From NCBI RefSeq assembly GCF_964355755.1, contig NC_092675.1, positions 13,035,312-13,099,311 of the forward strand: a DNA stretch of 64,000 bases, read 5' to 3'. The DNA comes from Antedon mediterranea (lineage: Eukaryota > Echinodermata > Crinoidea > Comatulida > Antedonidae). Below, piece by piece: positions 51,101 to 64,000 of the stretch (positions are counted from its first letter, which is position 1; each line of letters begins with the position of its first letter). A program made the translations under genes and the position numbers. The notes under the pieces were generated by a model. It saw nothing but the letters and a program-made list of their open reading frames with translations, was not told the origin of the DNA and made no database searches.

Positions 51101-54100
51101 ACACCAAAGTGCTTAGAATAGCTTCAAATCACATTTGGAGACGTTTTAGACCATTTTGTGATTTTCGAAAAAACTTGTTAACATAAAAACACCAAAGTGC
51201 TTAGAATAGCGTCAAATCGTATTTGGAGACGTTTTAGACCATTTTGTGATTTTCGAAAAAACTTGTTAACATAAAAACACCAAAGTGCTTAGAATAGCTT
51301 CAAATCGCATTTGGAGACGGTTTAGACCATTTTATGATTTTGAAAAAACTTGTTAACATAAAAACACCAAAGTGCTTAGAATAGCTTCAAATCGCATTTG
51401 GAGACGTTTTAGACCATTTTGTGATTTTCGAAAAAACTTGTTAACATAAAAACACCAAAGTGCTTAGAATAGCTTCAAATCGTATTTGGAGACGTTTTAG
51501 ACCATTTTGAGATTTTCGAAAAAACTTGGTTACACAAAAACATCAAAGTGCTTAAAATCACATTATAAACCGTTTTAGACCATTTTGAGCATTTCGATAA
51601 CACTTTTCACACAAAAACATCAAAGAGCACAAAATAGCTTAATATCGTATTTAAAAACGTTTTAGACCATTTTGAGCATTTCGACAAAACTTTTTCACAC
51701 AAAACACCAAAGTGCTTAGAATAGCTTCAAATCGCATTTGGAGACGTTTTAAACCAATTTGTGCATTTCGATGAAACTTGATTACACAAAAACATCAAAG
51801 TGCTTAAAATCACATTATAAACCAATTTAGACCATTTTGAGCATTTCGATAACACTTTTCACACAAAAACATCAAAGAGCACAAAATAGCTTAATATCGT
51901 ATTTAAAAACGTTTTAGACCATTTTGAGCATTTCGACAAAACTTTTTCACACAAAACACCAAAGTGCTTAGAATAGCTTCAAATCGCATTTGGAGACGTT
52001 TTAGACCAATTTGTGCATTTCGATGAAACTTGATTACACAAAAACATCAAAGTGCTTAAAATCACATTATAAACCGTTTTAGACCATTTTGAGCATTTCG
52101 ATAACACTTTTCACACAAAAACATCAAAGAGCACAAAATAGCTTAATATCGTATTTAAAAACGTTTTAGACCATTTTGAGCATTTAGACAAAACTTTTTC
52201 ACACAAAACACCAAAGTGCTTAGAATAGCTTCAAATCGCATTTGGAGACGTTTTAGACCATTTTGTGATTTTTGAAAAAACTTGTTAACATAAAAACACC
52301 AAAGTGCTTAGAATAGCTTCAAATCACATTTGGAGACGTTTTAGACCATTTTGTGATTTTCGAAAAAACTTGTTAACATAAAAACACGAAAGTGCTTAGA
52401 ATAGCTTCAAATCGCATTTGGAAACGTTTTAGACCATTTTGTGATTTTCGAAAAAACTTGTTAACATAAAAACACGAAAGTGCTTAGAATCACATTATAA
52501 ACCGTTTTAGACCATTTTGAGCATTTCGATAACAATTTTCACACAAAAACATCAAAGAGCACAAAATAGCTTAATATCGTATTTAAAAATGTTTTAGACC
52601 ATTTTGAGCATTTAGATAAAACTTTTTCACACAAAACACCAAAGTGCTTAGAATAGCTTCAAATCGCATTTGGAGACGTTTTAGACCATTTTGTGATTTT
52701 CGAAAAAACTTGTTAACATAAAAACACGAAAGTGCTTAGAACAGCTTCAAATCGCATTTGGAAACGTTTTAGACCATTTTGTGATTTTCGAAAAAAATTG
52801 TTAACATAAAAACACCAAAGTGTTTAGAATAGCTTCAAATCGCATTTGGAGACGTTTTAGACCAATTTGTGATTTTCGAAAAAACTTATCAACATAAAAA
52901 CACCAAAGGGTTTAGAATAGCTTCAAATCGCATTTGGAGACGTTTTAGACCATTTTGTGATTTTGAAAAAACTTGTTAACATAAAAACACCAAAGTGCTT
53001 AGAATAGCTTCAAATCGCATTTGGAGACGTTTTAGACCATTTTGTGATTTTCGAAAAAACTTGTTAACATAAAAACACCAAAGTGCTTAGAATAGCTTCA
53101 AATCGTATTTGGAGACGTTTTAGACCATTTTGAGATTTTCGAAAAAACTTGGTTACACAAAAACATCAAAGTGCTTAAAATCACATTATAAACCGTTTTA
53201 GACCATTTTGAGCATTTCGGTAACACTTTTCACACAAAAACATCAAAGAGCACAAAATAGCTTAATATCGTATTTAAAAACGTTTTAGACCATTTTGAGC
53301 ATTTAGACAAAACTTTTTCACACAAAACACCAAAGTGCTTAGAATAGCTTCAAATCGCATTTGGAGACGTTTTAGACCATTTTGTGCATTTCGATGAAAC
53401 TTGGTTACACAAAAACATCAAAGTGCTTAAAATCACATTATAAATCGTTTTAGACCATTTTGAGCATTTCGACAAAACTTTTTCACACAAAATACCAAAG
53501 TGCTTAGAATAGCTTCAAATCGCATTTGGAGACGTTTTAGACCATTTTGTGATTTTCGAAAAAACTTTTTAACATAAAAACACCAAAGTGCTTAGAATAG
53601 CTTCAAATCACATTTGGAGACGTTTTAGACCATAAGTGCTTAGAATCACATCATAAACCGTTTTAGACCATTTTGAGCATTTCGATAACAATTTTCACAC
53701 AAAAACATCAAAGAGCACAAAATAGCTTAATATCGTATTTAAAAATGTTTTAGACCATTTTGAGCATTTAGATAAAACTTTTTCACACAAAACACCAAAG
53801 TGCTTAGAATAGCTTCAAATCGCATTTGGAGACGTTTTAGACCATTTTGTGATTTTTGAAAAAAACTTGTTAACATAAAAACACCAAAGTGCTTAGAATA
53901 GCTTCAAATCGCATTTGGAAACGTTTTAGACCATTTTGTGATTTTCGAAAAAACTTGTTAACATAAAAACATGAAAGTGCTTAGAATAGCTTCAAATCGT
54001 ATTTGGAGACGTTTTAGACCATTTTGTGATTTTCGAAAAAACTTGTTAACATAAAAACACCAATGTGCTTAGAATAGCTTCAAATCGCATTTTGAGACGT

Positions 54101-57100
54101 TTTAGACCATTTTGTGCATTTCGATGAAACTTGGTTACACAAAAACATCAAAGTGCTTAAAATCACATTATAAACCATTTTAGACCATTTTGAGCATTTC
54201 GATAACACTTTTCACACAAAAACATCAAAGAGCACAAAATAGCTTAATATCGTATTTAAAAACGTTTTAGACCATTTTGAGCATTTCGACAAAACTTTTT
54301 CACACAAAACACCAAAGTGCTTAGAATAGCTTCAAATCGCATTTGGAGACGTTTTAGACCATTTTGTGATTTTCGAAAAAACTTGTTAACATAAAAACAT
54401 CAAAGCGTACAGAATAACTTCAAATCGCATTTGGAGACCGTTTTAGGCCAATTTGTGATTTTCGAAAAAACTTGTTAACCTAAAAATACCAAAGTGTTTA
54501 GAATAGCTTCAAATCGCATTTGGAGACGTTTTAGACCATTTTGTGATTTTCGAAAAAACTTGTTAACATAAAAACACCAAAGTGCTTCAAATCGCATTTG
54601 GAGACATTTTAGACCAATTTGTGATTTTTGAAAAAACTTGTTAACATAAAAACACCAAAGTGCTTACAATAGCTTCAAATCGTATTTGGAGACGTTTTAG
54701 ACCATTTTGTGATTTTCGAAAAAACTTGTTAACATAAAAACACCAAAGTACTTAGAATAGCTTCAAATCGCATTTGGAGACGTTTTAGACCATTTTATGC
54801 ATTTCGATGAAACTTGGTTACACAAAAACATCAATGTGCTTAAAATCACAGTATAATCCGTTTTAGACCATTTTGAGCATTTCGATAACACTTTTCACAC
54901 AAAAACATCAAAGAGCACAAAATAGCTTAATATCGTATTTAAAAACGTTTTAGACCATTTTGAGCATTTAGACAAAACTTTTTCACACAAAACACCAAAG
55001 TGTTTAGAATAGCTTCAAATCGCATTTGGAGACGTTTTAGACCATTTTGTGATTTTCGAAAAAACTTGTTAACATAAAAACACCAAAGTGCTTCAAATCG
55101 CATTTGAGACATTTTAGACCAATTTGTGATTTTTGAAAAAACTTGTTAACATAAAAACACCAAAGTGCTTACAATAGCTTCAAATCGTATTTGGAGACGT
55201 TTTAGACCATTTTGTGATTTTCGAAAAAACTTGATAACATAAAAACACCAAAGTACTTAGAATAGCTTCAAATCGCATTTGGAGACGTTTTAGACCATTT
55301 TATGCATTTCGATGAAACTTGGTTACACAAAAACATCAAAGTGCTTAAAATCACATTATAATCCGTTTTAGACCATTTTGAGCATTTCGATAACACTTTT
55401 CACACAAAAACATCAAAGAGCACAAAATAGCTTAATATCGTATTTAAAAACTTTTTAGACCATTTTGAGCATTTCGACAAAACTTTTTCACACAAAACAC
55501 CAAAGTGCTTAGAATAGCTTCAAATCGCATTTGGAGACGTTTTAGACCATTTTGTGATTTTCGAAAAAAATTGTTAACATAAAAACATCAAAGTGTACAG
55601 AATAGCTTCAAATCGCATTTGGAGACCGTTTTAGGCCAATTTGTGATTTTCGAAAAAACTTGTTAACCTAAAAATACCAAAGTGTTTAGAATAGCTTCAA
55701 ATCGCATTTGGAGACGTTTTAGACCATTTTGTGATTTTCGAAAAAACTTGTTAACATAAAAACACCAAAGTGCTTAGAATAGCTTCAAATCACATTTGGA
55801 GACGTTTTAGACCATAAGTGCTTAGAATCACATTATAAACCGTTTTAGACCATTTTGAGCATTTCGATAACAATTTTCACACAAAAACATCAAAGAGCAC
55901 AAAATAGCTTAATATCGTATTTAAAAATGTTTTAGACCATTTTGAGCATTTAGATAAAACTTTTTCACACAAAACACCAAAGTGCTTAGAATAGCTTCAA
56001 ATCGCATTTGGAGACGTTTTAGACCATTTTGTGATTTTTGAAAAAACTTGTTAACATAAAAACACCAAAGTGCTTAGAATAGCTTCAAATCACATTTGGA
56101 GAGGTTTTAGACCATTTTGTGATTTTCGAAAAAACTTGTTAACATAAAAACACGAAAGTGCTTAGAATAGCTTCAAATCGCATTTGGAAACGTTTTAGAC
56201 CATTTTGTGATTTTCGAAAAAACTTGTTAACATAAAAACATGAAAGTGCTTAGAATAGCTTCAAATCGTATTTGGAGACGTTTTAGACCATTTTGTGATT
56301 TTCGAAAAAACTTGTTAACATAAAAACACCAATGTGCTTAGAAAAGCTTCAAATCGCATTTTGAGACGTTTTAGACCATTTTGTGCATTTCGATGAAACT
56401 TGGTTACACAAAAACATCAAAGTGCTTAAAATCACATTATAAACCATTTTAGACCATTTTGAGCATTTCGATAACACTTTTCACACAAAAACATCAAAGA
56501 GCACAAAATAGCTTAATATCGTATTTAAAAACGTTTTAGACCATTTTGAGCATTTCGACAAAACTTTTTCACACAAAACACCAAAGTGCTTAGAATAGCT
56601 TCAAATCGCATTTGGAGACGTTTTAGACCATTTTGTGATTTTCGAAAAAACTTGTTAACATAAAAACATCAAAGTGTACAGAATAACTTCAAATCGCATT
56701 TGGAGACCGTTTTAGGCCAATTTGTGATTTTCGAAAAAACTTGTTAACCTAAAAATACCAAAGTGTTTAGAATAGCTTCAAATCGCATTTGGAGACGTTT
56801 TAGACCATTTTGTGATTTTCGAAAAAACTTGTTAACATAAAAACACCAAAGTGCTTCAAATCGCATTTGGAGACATTTTAGACCAATTTGTGATTTTTGA
56901 AAAAACTTGTTAACATAAAAACACCAAAGTGCATACAATAGCTTCAAATCGTATTTGGAGACGTTTTAGACCATTTTGTGATTTTCGAAAAAACTTGTTA
57001 ACATAAAAACACCAAAGTACTTAGAATAGCTTCAAATCGAATTTGGAGACGTTTTAGACCATTTTATGCATTTCGATGAAACTTGGTTACACAAAAACAT

Positions 57101-58863
57101 CAATGTGCTTAAAATCACATTATAATCCGTTTTAGACCATTTTGAGCATTTCGATAACACTTTTCACACAAAAACATCAAAGAGCACAAAATAGCTTAAT
57201 ATCGTATTTAAAAACGTTTTAGACCATTTTGAGCATTTAGACAAAACTTTTTCACACAAAACACCAAAGTGTTTAGAATAGCTTCAAATCGCATTTGGAG
57301 ACGTTTTAGACCATTTTGTGATTTTCGAAAAAACTTGTTAACATAAAAACACCAAAGTGCTTCAAATCGCATTTGAGACATTTTAGACCAATTTGTGATT
57401 TTTGAAAAAACTTGTTAACATAAAAACACCAAAGTGCTTACAATAGCTTCAAATCGTATTTGGAGACGTTTTAGACCATTTTGTGATTTTCGAAAAAACT
57501 TGTTAACATAAAAACACCAAAGTACTTAGAATAGCTTCAAATCGCATTTGGAGACGTTTTAGACCATTTTATGCATTTCGATGAAACTTGGTTACACAAA
57601 AACATCAAAGTGCTTAAAATCACATTATAATCCGTTTTAGACCATTTTGAGCATTTCGATAACACTTTTCACACAAAAACATCAAAGAGCACAAAATAGC
57701 TTAATATCGTATTTAAAAACTTTTTAGACCATTTTGAGCATTTCGACAAAACTTTTTCACACAAAACACCAAAGTGCTTAGAATAGCTTCAAATCGCATT
57801 TGGAGACGTTTTAGACCATTTTGTGATTTTCGAAAAAAATTGTTAACATAAAAACATCAAAGTGTACAGAATAGCTTCAAATCGCATTTGGAGACCGTTT
57901 TAGGCCAATTTGTGATTTTCGAAAAAACTTGTTAACCTAAAAATACCAAAGTGTTTAGAATAGCTTCAAATCGCATTTGGAGACGTTTTAGACCATTTTG
58001 TGATTTTCGAAAAAACTTGTTAACATAAAAACACCAAAGTGCTTAGAATAGCTTCAAATCACATTTGGAGACGTTTTAGACCATAAGTGCTTAGAATCAC
58101 ATTATAAACCGTTTTAGACCATTTTGAGCATTTCGATAACAATTTTCACACAAAAACATCAAAGAGCACAAAATAGCCTAATATCGTATTTAAAAATGTT
58201 TTAGACCATTTTGAGCATTTAGATAAAACTTTTTCACACAAAACACCAAAGTGCTTAGAATAGCTTCAAATCGCATTTGGAGACGTTTTAGACCATTTTG
58301 TGATTTTTGAAAAAACTTGTTAACATAAAAACACCAAAGTGCTTAGAATAGCTTCAAATCACATTTGGAGACGTTTTAGACCATTTTGTGATTTTCGAAA
58401 AAACTTGTTAACATAAAAACACGAAAGTGCTTAGAATAGCTTCAAATCGCATTTGGAAACGTTTTAGACCATTTAGTGATTTTCGAAAAAACTTGTTAAC
58501 ATAAAAACACGAAAGTGCTTAGAATAGCTTCAAATCGCATTTGGAAACGTTTTAGACCATTTTGTGATTTTCGAAAAAAATTGTTAACATAAAAACACCA
58601 AAGTGTTTAGAATAGCTTCAAATCGCATTTGGAGACGTTTTAGACCAATTTGTGATTTTCGAAAAAACTTATCAACATAAAAACACCAAAGGGTTTAGAA
58701 TAGCTTCAAATCGCATTTGGAGACGTTTTAGACCATTTTGTGATTTTCGAAAAAACTTGTTAACATAAAAACACGAAAGTGCTTAGAATAGCTTCAAATC
58801 GCATTTGGAAACGTTTTAGACCATTTTGTGATTTTCGAAAAAACTTGTTAACATAAAAACATG
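45114..58863. repeat. 13,750-bp satellite duplication, copy 2
   Basis: This is the direct tandem copy of 31364-45113. I saw only two substitutions in the parts I compared by eye: G33917 against T47667, and T39715 against C53465. The junction falls in the monomers at about 45111-45200, where the sequence switches from the atgaaagtgc type to the caaagggctt type found at 31441. At 58863 the array continues as the older left paralogue does at 17441. Confidence 0.88.
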
Positions 58864-61800
58864 AAAGTGCTTAGAATAGCTTCAAATCGTATTTGGAGAC
58901 GTTTTAGACCATTTTGTGATTTTCGAAAAAACTTGTTAACATAAAATCACCAATGTGCTTAGAATAGCTTCAAATCGCATTTTGAGACGTTTTAGACCAT
59001 TTTGTGCATTTCGATGAAACTTGGTTACACAAAAACATCAAAGTGCTTAAAATCACATTATAAACCATTTTAGACCATTTTGAGCATTTCGATAACACTT
59101 TTCACACAAAAACATCAAAGAGCACAAAATAGCTTAATATCGTATTTAAAAACGTTTTAGACCATTTTGAGCATTTCGACAAAACTTTTTCACACAAAAC
59201 ACCAAAGTGCTTAGAATAGCTTCAAATCGCATTTGGAGACGTTTTAGACCATTTTGTGATTTTCGAAAAAACTTGTTAACATAAAAACATCAAAGTGTAC
59301 AGAATAACTTCAAATCGCATTTGGAGACCGTTTTAGGCCAATTTGTGATTTTCGAAAAAACTTGTTAACCTAAAAATATCAAAGTGTTTAGAATAGCTTC
59401 AAATCGCATTTGGAGACGTTTTAGACCATTTTGTGATTTTCGAAAAAACTTGTTAACATAAAAACACCAAAGTGCTTCAAATCGCATTTGGAGACATTTT
59501 AGACCAATTTGTGATTTTTGAAAAAACTTGTTAACATAAAAACACCAAAGTGCTTACAATAGCTTCAAATCGTATTTGGAGACGTTTTAGACCATTTTGT
59601 GATTTTCGAAAAAACTTGTTAACATAAAAACACCAAAGTACTTAGAATAGCTTCAAATCGCATTTGGAGACGTTTTAGACCATTTTATGCATTTCGATGA
59701 AACTTGGTTACACAAAAACATCAATGTGCTTAAAATCACATTATAATCCGTTTTAGACCATTTTGAGCATTTCGATAACACTTTTCACACAAAAACATCA
59801 AAGAGCACAAAATAGCTTAATATCGTATTTAAAAACGTTTTAGACCATTTTGAGCATTTAGACAAAACTTTTTCACACAAAACACCAAAGTGTTTAGAAT
59901 AGCTTCAAATCGCATTTGGAGACGTTTTAGACCATTTTGTGATTTTTGAAAAAACTTGTTAACATAAAAACACCAAAGTGCTTCAAATCGCATTTGAGAC
60001 ATTTTAGACCAATTTGTGATTTTTGAAAAAACTTGTTAACATAAAAACACCAAAGTGCTTACAATAGCTTCAAATCGTATTTGGAGACGTTTTAGACCAT
60101 TTTGTGATTTTCGAAAAAACTTGTTAACATAAAAACACCAAAGTACTTAGAATAGCTTCAAATCGCATTTGGAGACGTTTTAGACCATTTTATGCATTTC
60201 GATGAAACTTGGTTACACAAAAACATCAAAGTGCTTAAAATCACATTATAATCCGTTTTAGACCATTTTGAGCATTTCGATAACACTTTTCACACAAAAA
60301 CATCAAAGAGCACAAAATAGCTTAATATCGTATTTAAAAACTTTTTAGACCATTTTGAGCATTTCGACAAAACTTTTTCACACAAATCACCAAAGTGCTT
60401 AGAATAGCTTCAAATCGCATTTGGAGACGTTTTAGACCATTTTGTGATTTTCGAAAAAAATTGTTAACATAAAAACATCAAAGTGTACAGAATAGCTTCA
60501 AATCGCATTTGGAGACCGTTTTAGGCCAATTTGTGATTTTCGAAAAAACTTGTTAACCTAAAAATACCAAAGTGTTTAGAATAGCTTCAAATCGCATTTG
60601 GAGACGTTTTAGACCATTTTGTGATTTTCGAAAAAACTTGTTAACATAAAAACACCAAAGTGCTTAGAATAGCTTCAAATCGCATTTGGAGACATTTTAG
60701 ACCAATTTGTGATTTTCTAAAAAACTTATCAACATAAAAACACCAAAGGGTTTAGAATATCTTCAAATCGCATTTGGAGACGTTTTAGACCATTTTGTGA
60801 TTTTCGAAAAAACTTGTTAACATAAAAACACCAAAGTGCTTAGAATAGCTTCAAATCGCATTTGGAGACGTTTTAGACCAATTTGTGATTTTCGAAAAAA
60901 CTTATCAACATAAAAACACCAAAGGGTTTAGAATAGCTTCATTTGGAGACGTTTTAGACCATTTTGTGATTTTGAAAAAACTTGTTAACATAAAAACACC
61001 AAAGTGCTTAGAATAGCTTCAAATCGCATTTGGAGACGTTTTAGACCATTTTGTGATTTTCGAAAAAACTTGTTAACATAAAAACACCAAAGTGCTTAGA
61101 ATAGCTTCAAATCGTATTTGGAGACGTTTTAGACCATTTTGAGATTTTCGAAAAAACTTGGTTACACAAAAACATCAAAGTGCTTAAAATCACATTATAA
61201 ACCGTTTTAGACCATTTTGAGCATTTCGATAACACTTTTCACACAAAAACATCAAAGAGCACAAAATAGCTTAATATCGTATTTAAAAACGTTTTAGACC
61301 ATTTTGAGCATTTAGACAAAACTTTTTCACACAAAACACCAAAGTGCTTAGAATAGCTTCAAATCGCATTTGGAGACGTTTTAGAACATTTTGTGTTTTT
61401 CGAAAAAAACTGTTAACATAAAAACACCAAAGTGCTTAGAATAGCTTCAAATCGCATTTGGAGACGTTTTAGAACATTTTGTGTTCTTCGAAAAAACCTG
61501 TTAACATAAAAACACCAAAGTGCTTAGAATAGCTTCAAATCGCATTTGGAGACGTTTTAGACCATTTTGTGATTTTTGAAAAAACTTGTTAACATGAAAA
61601 CACCAAAGTGCTTAGAATAGCTTCAAATCACATTTGGAGACGTTTTAGACCATTTTGTGATTTTCGAAAAAACTTGTTAACATAAAAACACGAAAGTGGT
61701 TAGAATAGCTTCAAATCGCATTTGGAAACGTTTTAGACCATTTTGTGATTTTCGAAAAAGATTGTTAACATAAAAACACCAAAGTGCTTAGAATCACAAT

Positions 61801-64000
61801 ATAAACCGTTTTAGACCATTTTGAGCATTTCGATAACAATTTTCACACAAAAACATCAAAGAGCACAAAATAGCTTAATATCGTATTTAAAAATGTTTTA
61901 GACCATTTTGAGCATTTAGATAAAACTTTTTCACACAAAACACCAAAGTGCTTAGAATAGCTTCAAATCGCATTTGGAGACGGTTTAGACCATTTTGTGA
62001 TTTTGAAAAAACTTGTTAACATAAAAACACCAAAGTGCTTAGAATAGCTTCAAATCGCATTTGGAGACGTTTTAGACCATTTTGTGATTTTCGAAAGAAC
62101 TTGTTAACATAAAAACACCAAAGTGCTTAGAATAGCTTCAAATCGTATTTGGAGACGTTTTAGACCATTTTGAGATTTTCGAAAAAACTTGGTTACACAA
62201 AAACATCAAAGTGCTTAAAATCACATTATAGACCGTTTTAGACCATTTTGAACATTTCGATAACACTTTTCACACAAAAACATCAAAGAGCACAAAATAG
62301 CTTAATATCGTATTTAAAAACGTTTTAGACCATTTTGAGCATTTCGACAAAACTTTTTCACACAAAACACCAAAGTGCTTAGAATAGCTTCAAATCGCAT
62401 TTGGAGACGTTTTAGACCAATTTGTGCATTTCGATGAAACTTGATTACACAAAAACATCAACGTGCTTAAAATCACATTATAAACCGTTTTAGACCATTT
62501 TGAGCATTTCGATAACACTTTTCACACAAAAACATCAAAGAGCACAAAATAGCTTAATATCGTATTTAAAAACGTTTTAGACCATTTTTTGAGCATTTAG
62601 ACAAAACTTTTTCACACAAAACACCAAAGTGCTTAGAATAGCTTCAAATCGCATTTGGAGACGTTTTAGACCATTTTGTGCATTTCGATGAAACTTGGTT
62701 ACACAAAAACATCAAAGTGCTTAAAATGACATTATAAATCGTTTTAGACCATTTTGAGCATTTCGACAAAACTTTTTCACACAAAATACCAAAGGGCTTC
62801 AAATCGCATTTGGAGACGTTTTAGACCATTTTGTGATTTTCGAAAAAACTTTTTAACATAAAAACACCAAAGTGCTTAGAATAGCTTCAAATCACATTTG
62901 GAGACGTTTTAGACCATTTTGTGATTTTCGAAAAAACTTGTTAACATAAAAACACGAAAGTGCTTAGAATAGCTTCAAATCGCATTTGGAAACGTTTTAG
63001 ACCATTTTGTGATTTTCGAAAAAAATTGTTAACATAAAAACACCAAAGTGCTTAGAATCACATTATAAACCGTTTTAGACCATTTTGAGCATTTCGATAA
63101 CAATTTTCACACAAAAACATCAAAGAGCACAAAATAGCTTAATATCGTATTTAAAAATGTTTTAGACCATTTTGAGCATTTAGATAAAACTTTTTCACAC
63201 AAAACACCAAAGTGCTTAGAATAGCTTCAAATCGCATTTGGAGACGTTTTAGACCATTTTGTGATTTTTGAAAAAACTTGTTAACATAAAAACACCAAAG
63301 TGTTAGAATAGCTTCAAATCACATTTGGAGACGTTTCAGACCATTTTGTGATTTTCGAAAAAACTTGTTAACATAAAAACACGAAAGTGCTTAGAATAGC
63401 TTCAAATCGAATTTGGAAACGTTTTAGACCATTTTGTGATTTTCGAAAAAACTTGTTAACATAAAAACACGAAAGTGCTTAGAATAGCTTCAAATCGCAT
63501 TTGGAAACGTTTTAGACCATTTTGTGATTTTCGAAAAAAATTGTTAACATAAAAACACCAAAGTGTTTGGAATAGCTTCAAATCGCATTTGGAGACGTTT
63601 TAGACCAATTTGTGATTTTCGAAAAAACTTATCAACATAAAAACACCAAAGGGTTTAGAATAGCTTCAAATCGCATTTGGAGACGTTTTAGACCATTTTG
63701 TGATTTTGAAAAAACTTGTTAACATAAAAACACCAAAGTGCTTAGAATAGCTTCAAATCGCATTTGGAGACGTTTTAGACCATTTTGTGATTTTCGAAAA
63801 AACTTGTTAACATAAAAACACCAAAGTGCTTAGAATAGCTTCAAATCGTATTTGGAGACGTTTTAGACCATTTTGAGATTTTCGAAAAAACTTGGTTACA
63901 CAAAAACATCAAAGTGCTTAAAATCACATTATAAACGGTTTTAGACCATTTTGAGCATTTCGATAACACTTTTCACACAAAAACATCAAAGAGCACAAAA

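Larger units (their letters stand above)
27964..64000. repeat. Satellite array, right block
   Basis: This is the same 88-bp and 252-bp repeat family as the left block, in the same orientation, resuming in register after the island and running to the window end. It has no gene. It contains the large 13,750-bp tandem duplication described separately. After 58863 it continues as a paralogue of 17.4-20.7 kb until about 62.65 kb, then resembles other mixed segments. A one-off TT insertion (accattttttgagc, 62583-62596) is a private variant. Confidence 0.97.

Overview
This window is eukaryotic, almost certainly animal, and is nearly all satellite DNA. About 60 kb is one AT-rich, head-to-tail tandem repeat running in a single orientation. 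One island of unrelated sequence at 24208-27963 interrupts it. I see no rRNA, tRNA, CRISPR array or bacterial operon. The short open frames in the satellite, all on the minus strand and rich in C-S-K-W-S-K or Q-N-G-L-K, are by-products of the repeat and not genes. The species cannot be named from the sequence. GT-AG introns in the island and its GGCCTA-rich palindromes fit a marine invertebrate, but that is a weak inference.

The satellite has two building blocks. One is an 88-bp monomer (cttgttaacataaaaacacc...gattttcgaaaaaa). The other is a 252-bp trimer of diverged monomers of about 76, 89 and 87 bp, starting cttggttacacaaaaacatc. They alternate in a mosaic of higher-order repeats. Diagnostic variants let whole segments be paired. 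Positions 31364-45113 and 45114-58863 are near-identical tandem copies with an exact 13,750-bp offset. The left array at about 11.7-20.7 kb is an older paralogue that keeps the order from before this duplication. The stretch at about 7.4-10.7 kb is a paralogue of both flanks of the island.

The island is a 3,756-bp DNA transposon-like insertion. Its ends are 13-bp inverted repeats (CACAGCTGTTCCA / CACAGCTGTTTCA) flanked by a 4-bp duplication, GGTT. The unoccupied site survives in the paralogous satellite at 8764-8767: the left flank pairs with it at offset 15,440 and the right flank at 19,200, a difference of exactly 3,756 + 4. The 4-bp duplication and CAC...GTG ends suggest the Chapaev branch of CMC elements, with Academ as an alternative.

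On its minus strand the island carries what looks like a small spliced gene (27632 down to 25810). It has a tiny first exon coding M-V-N-N, a cysteine/histidine-containing second exon, a coiled-coil third exon and a last exon. The splice phase matches at the first junction, and also at the second if a frameshift is discounted: exon 2 carries an apparent +1 shift at an A10 run. I do not recognise the product, and it does not look like a full transposase. The element is therefore probably non-autonomous, degenerate, or carrying a captured gene. The far side of the island holds a 470-bp direct duplication full of GGCCTA palindromes.
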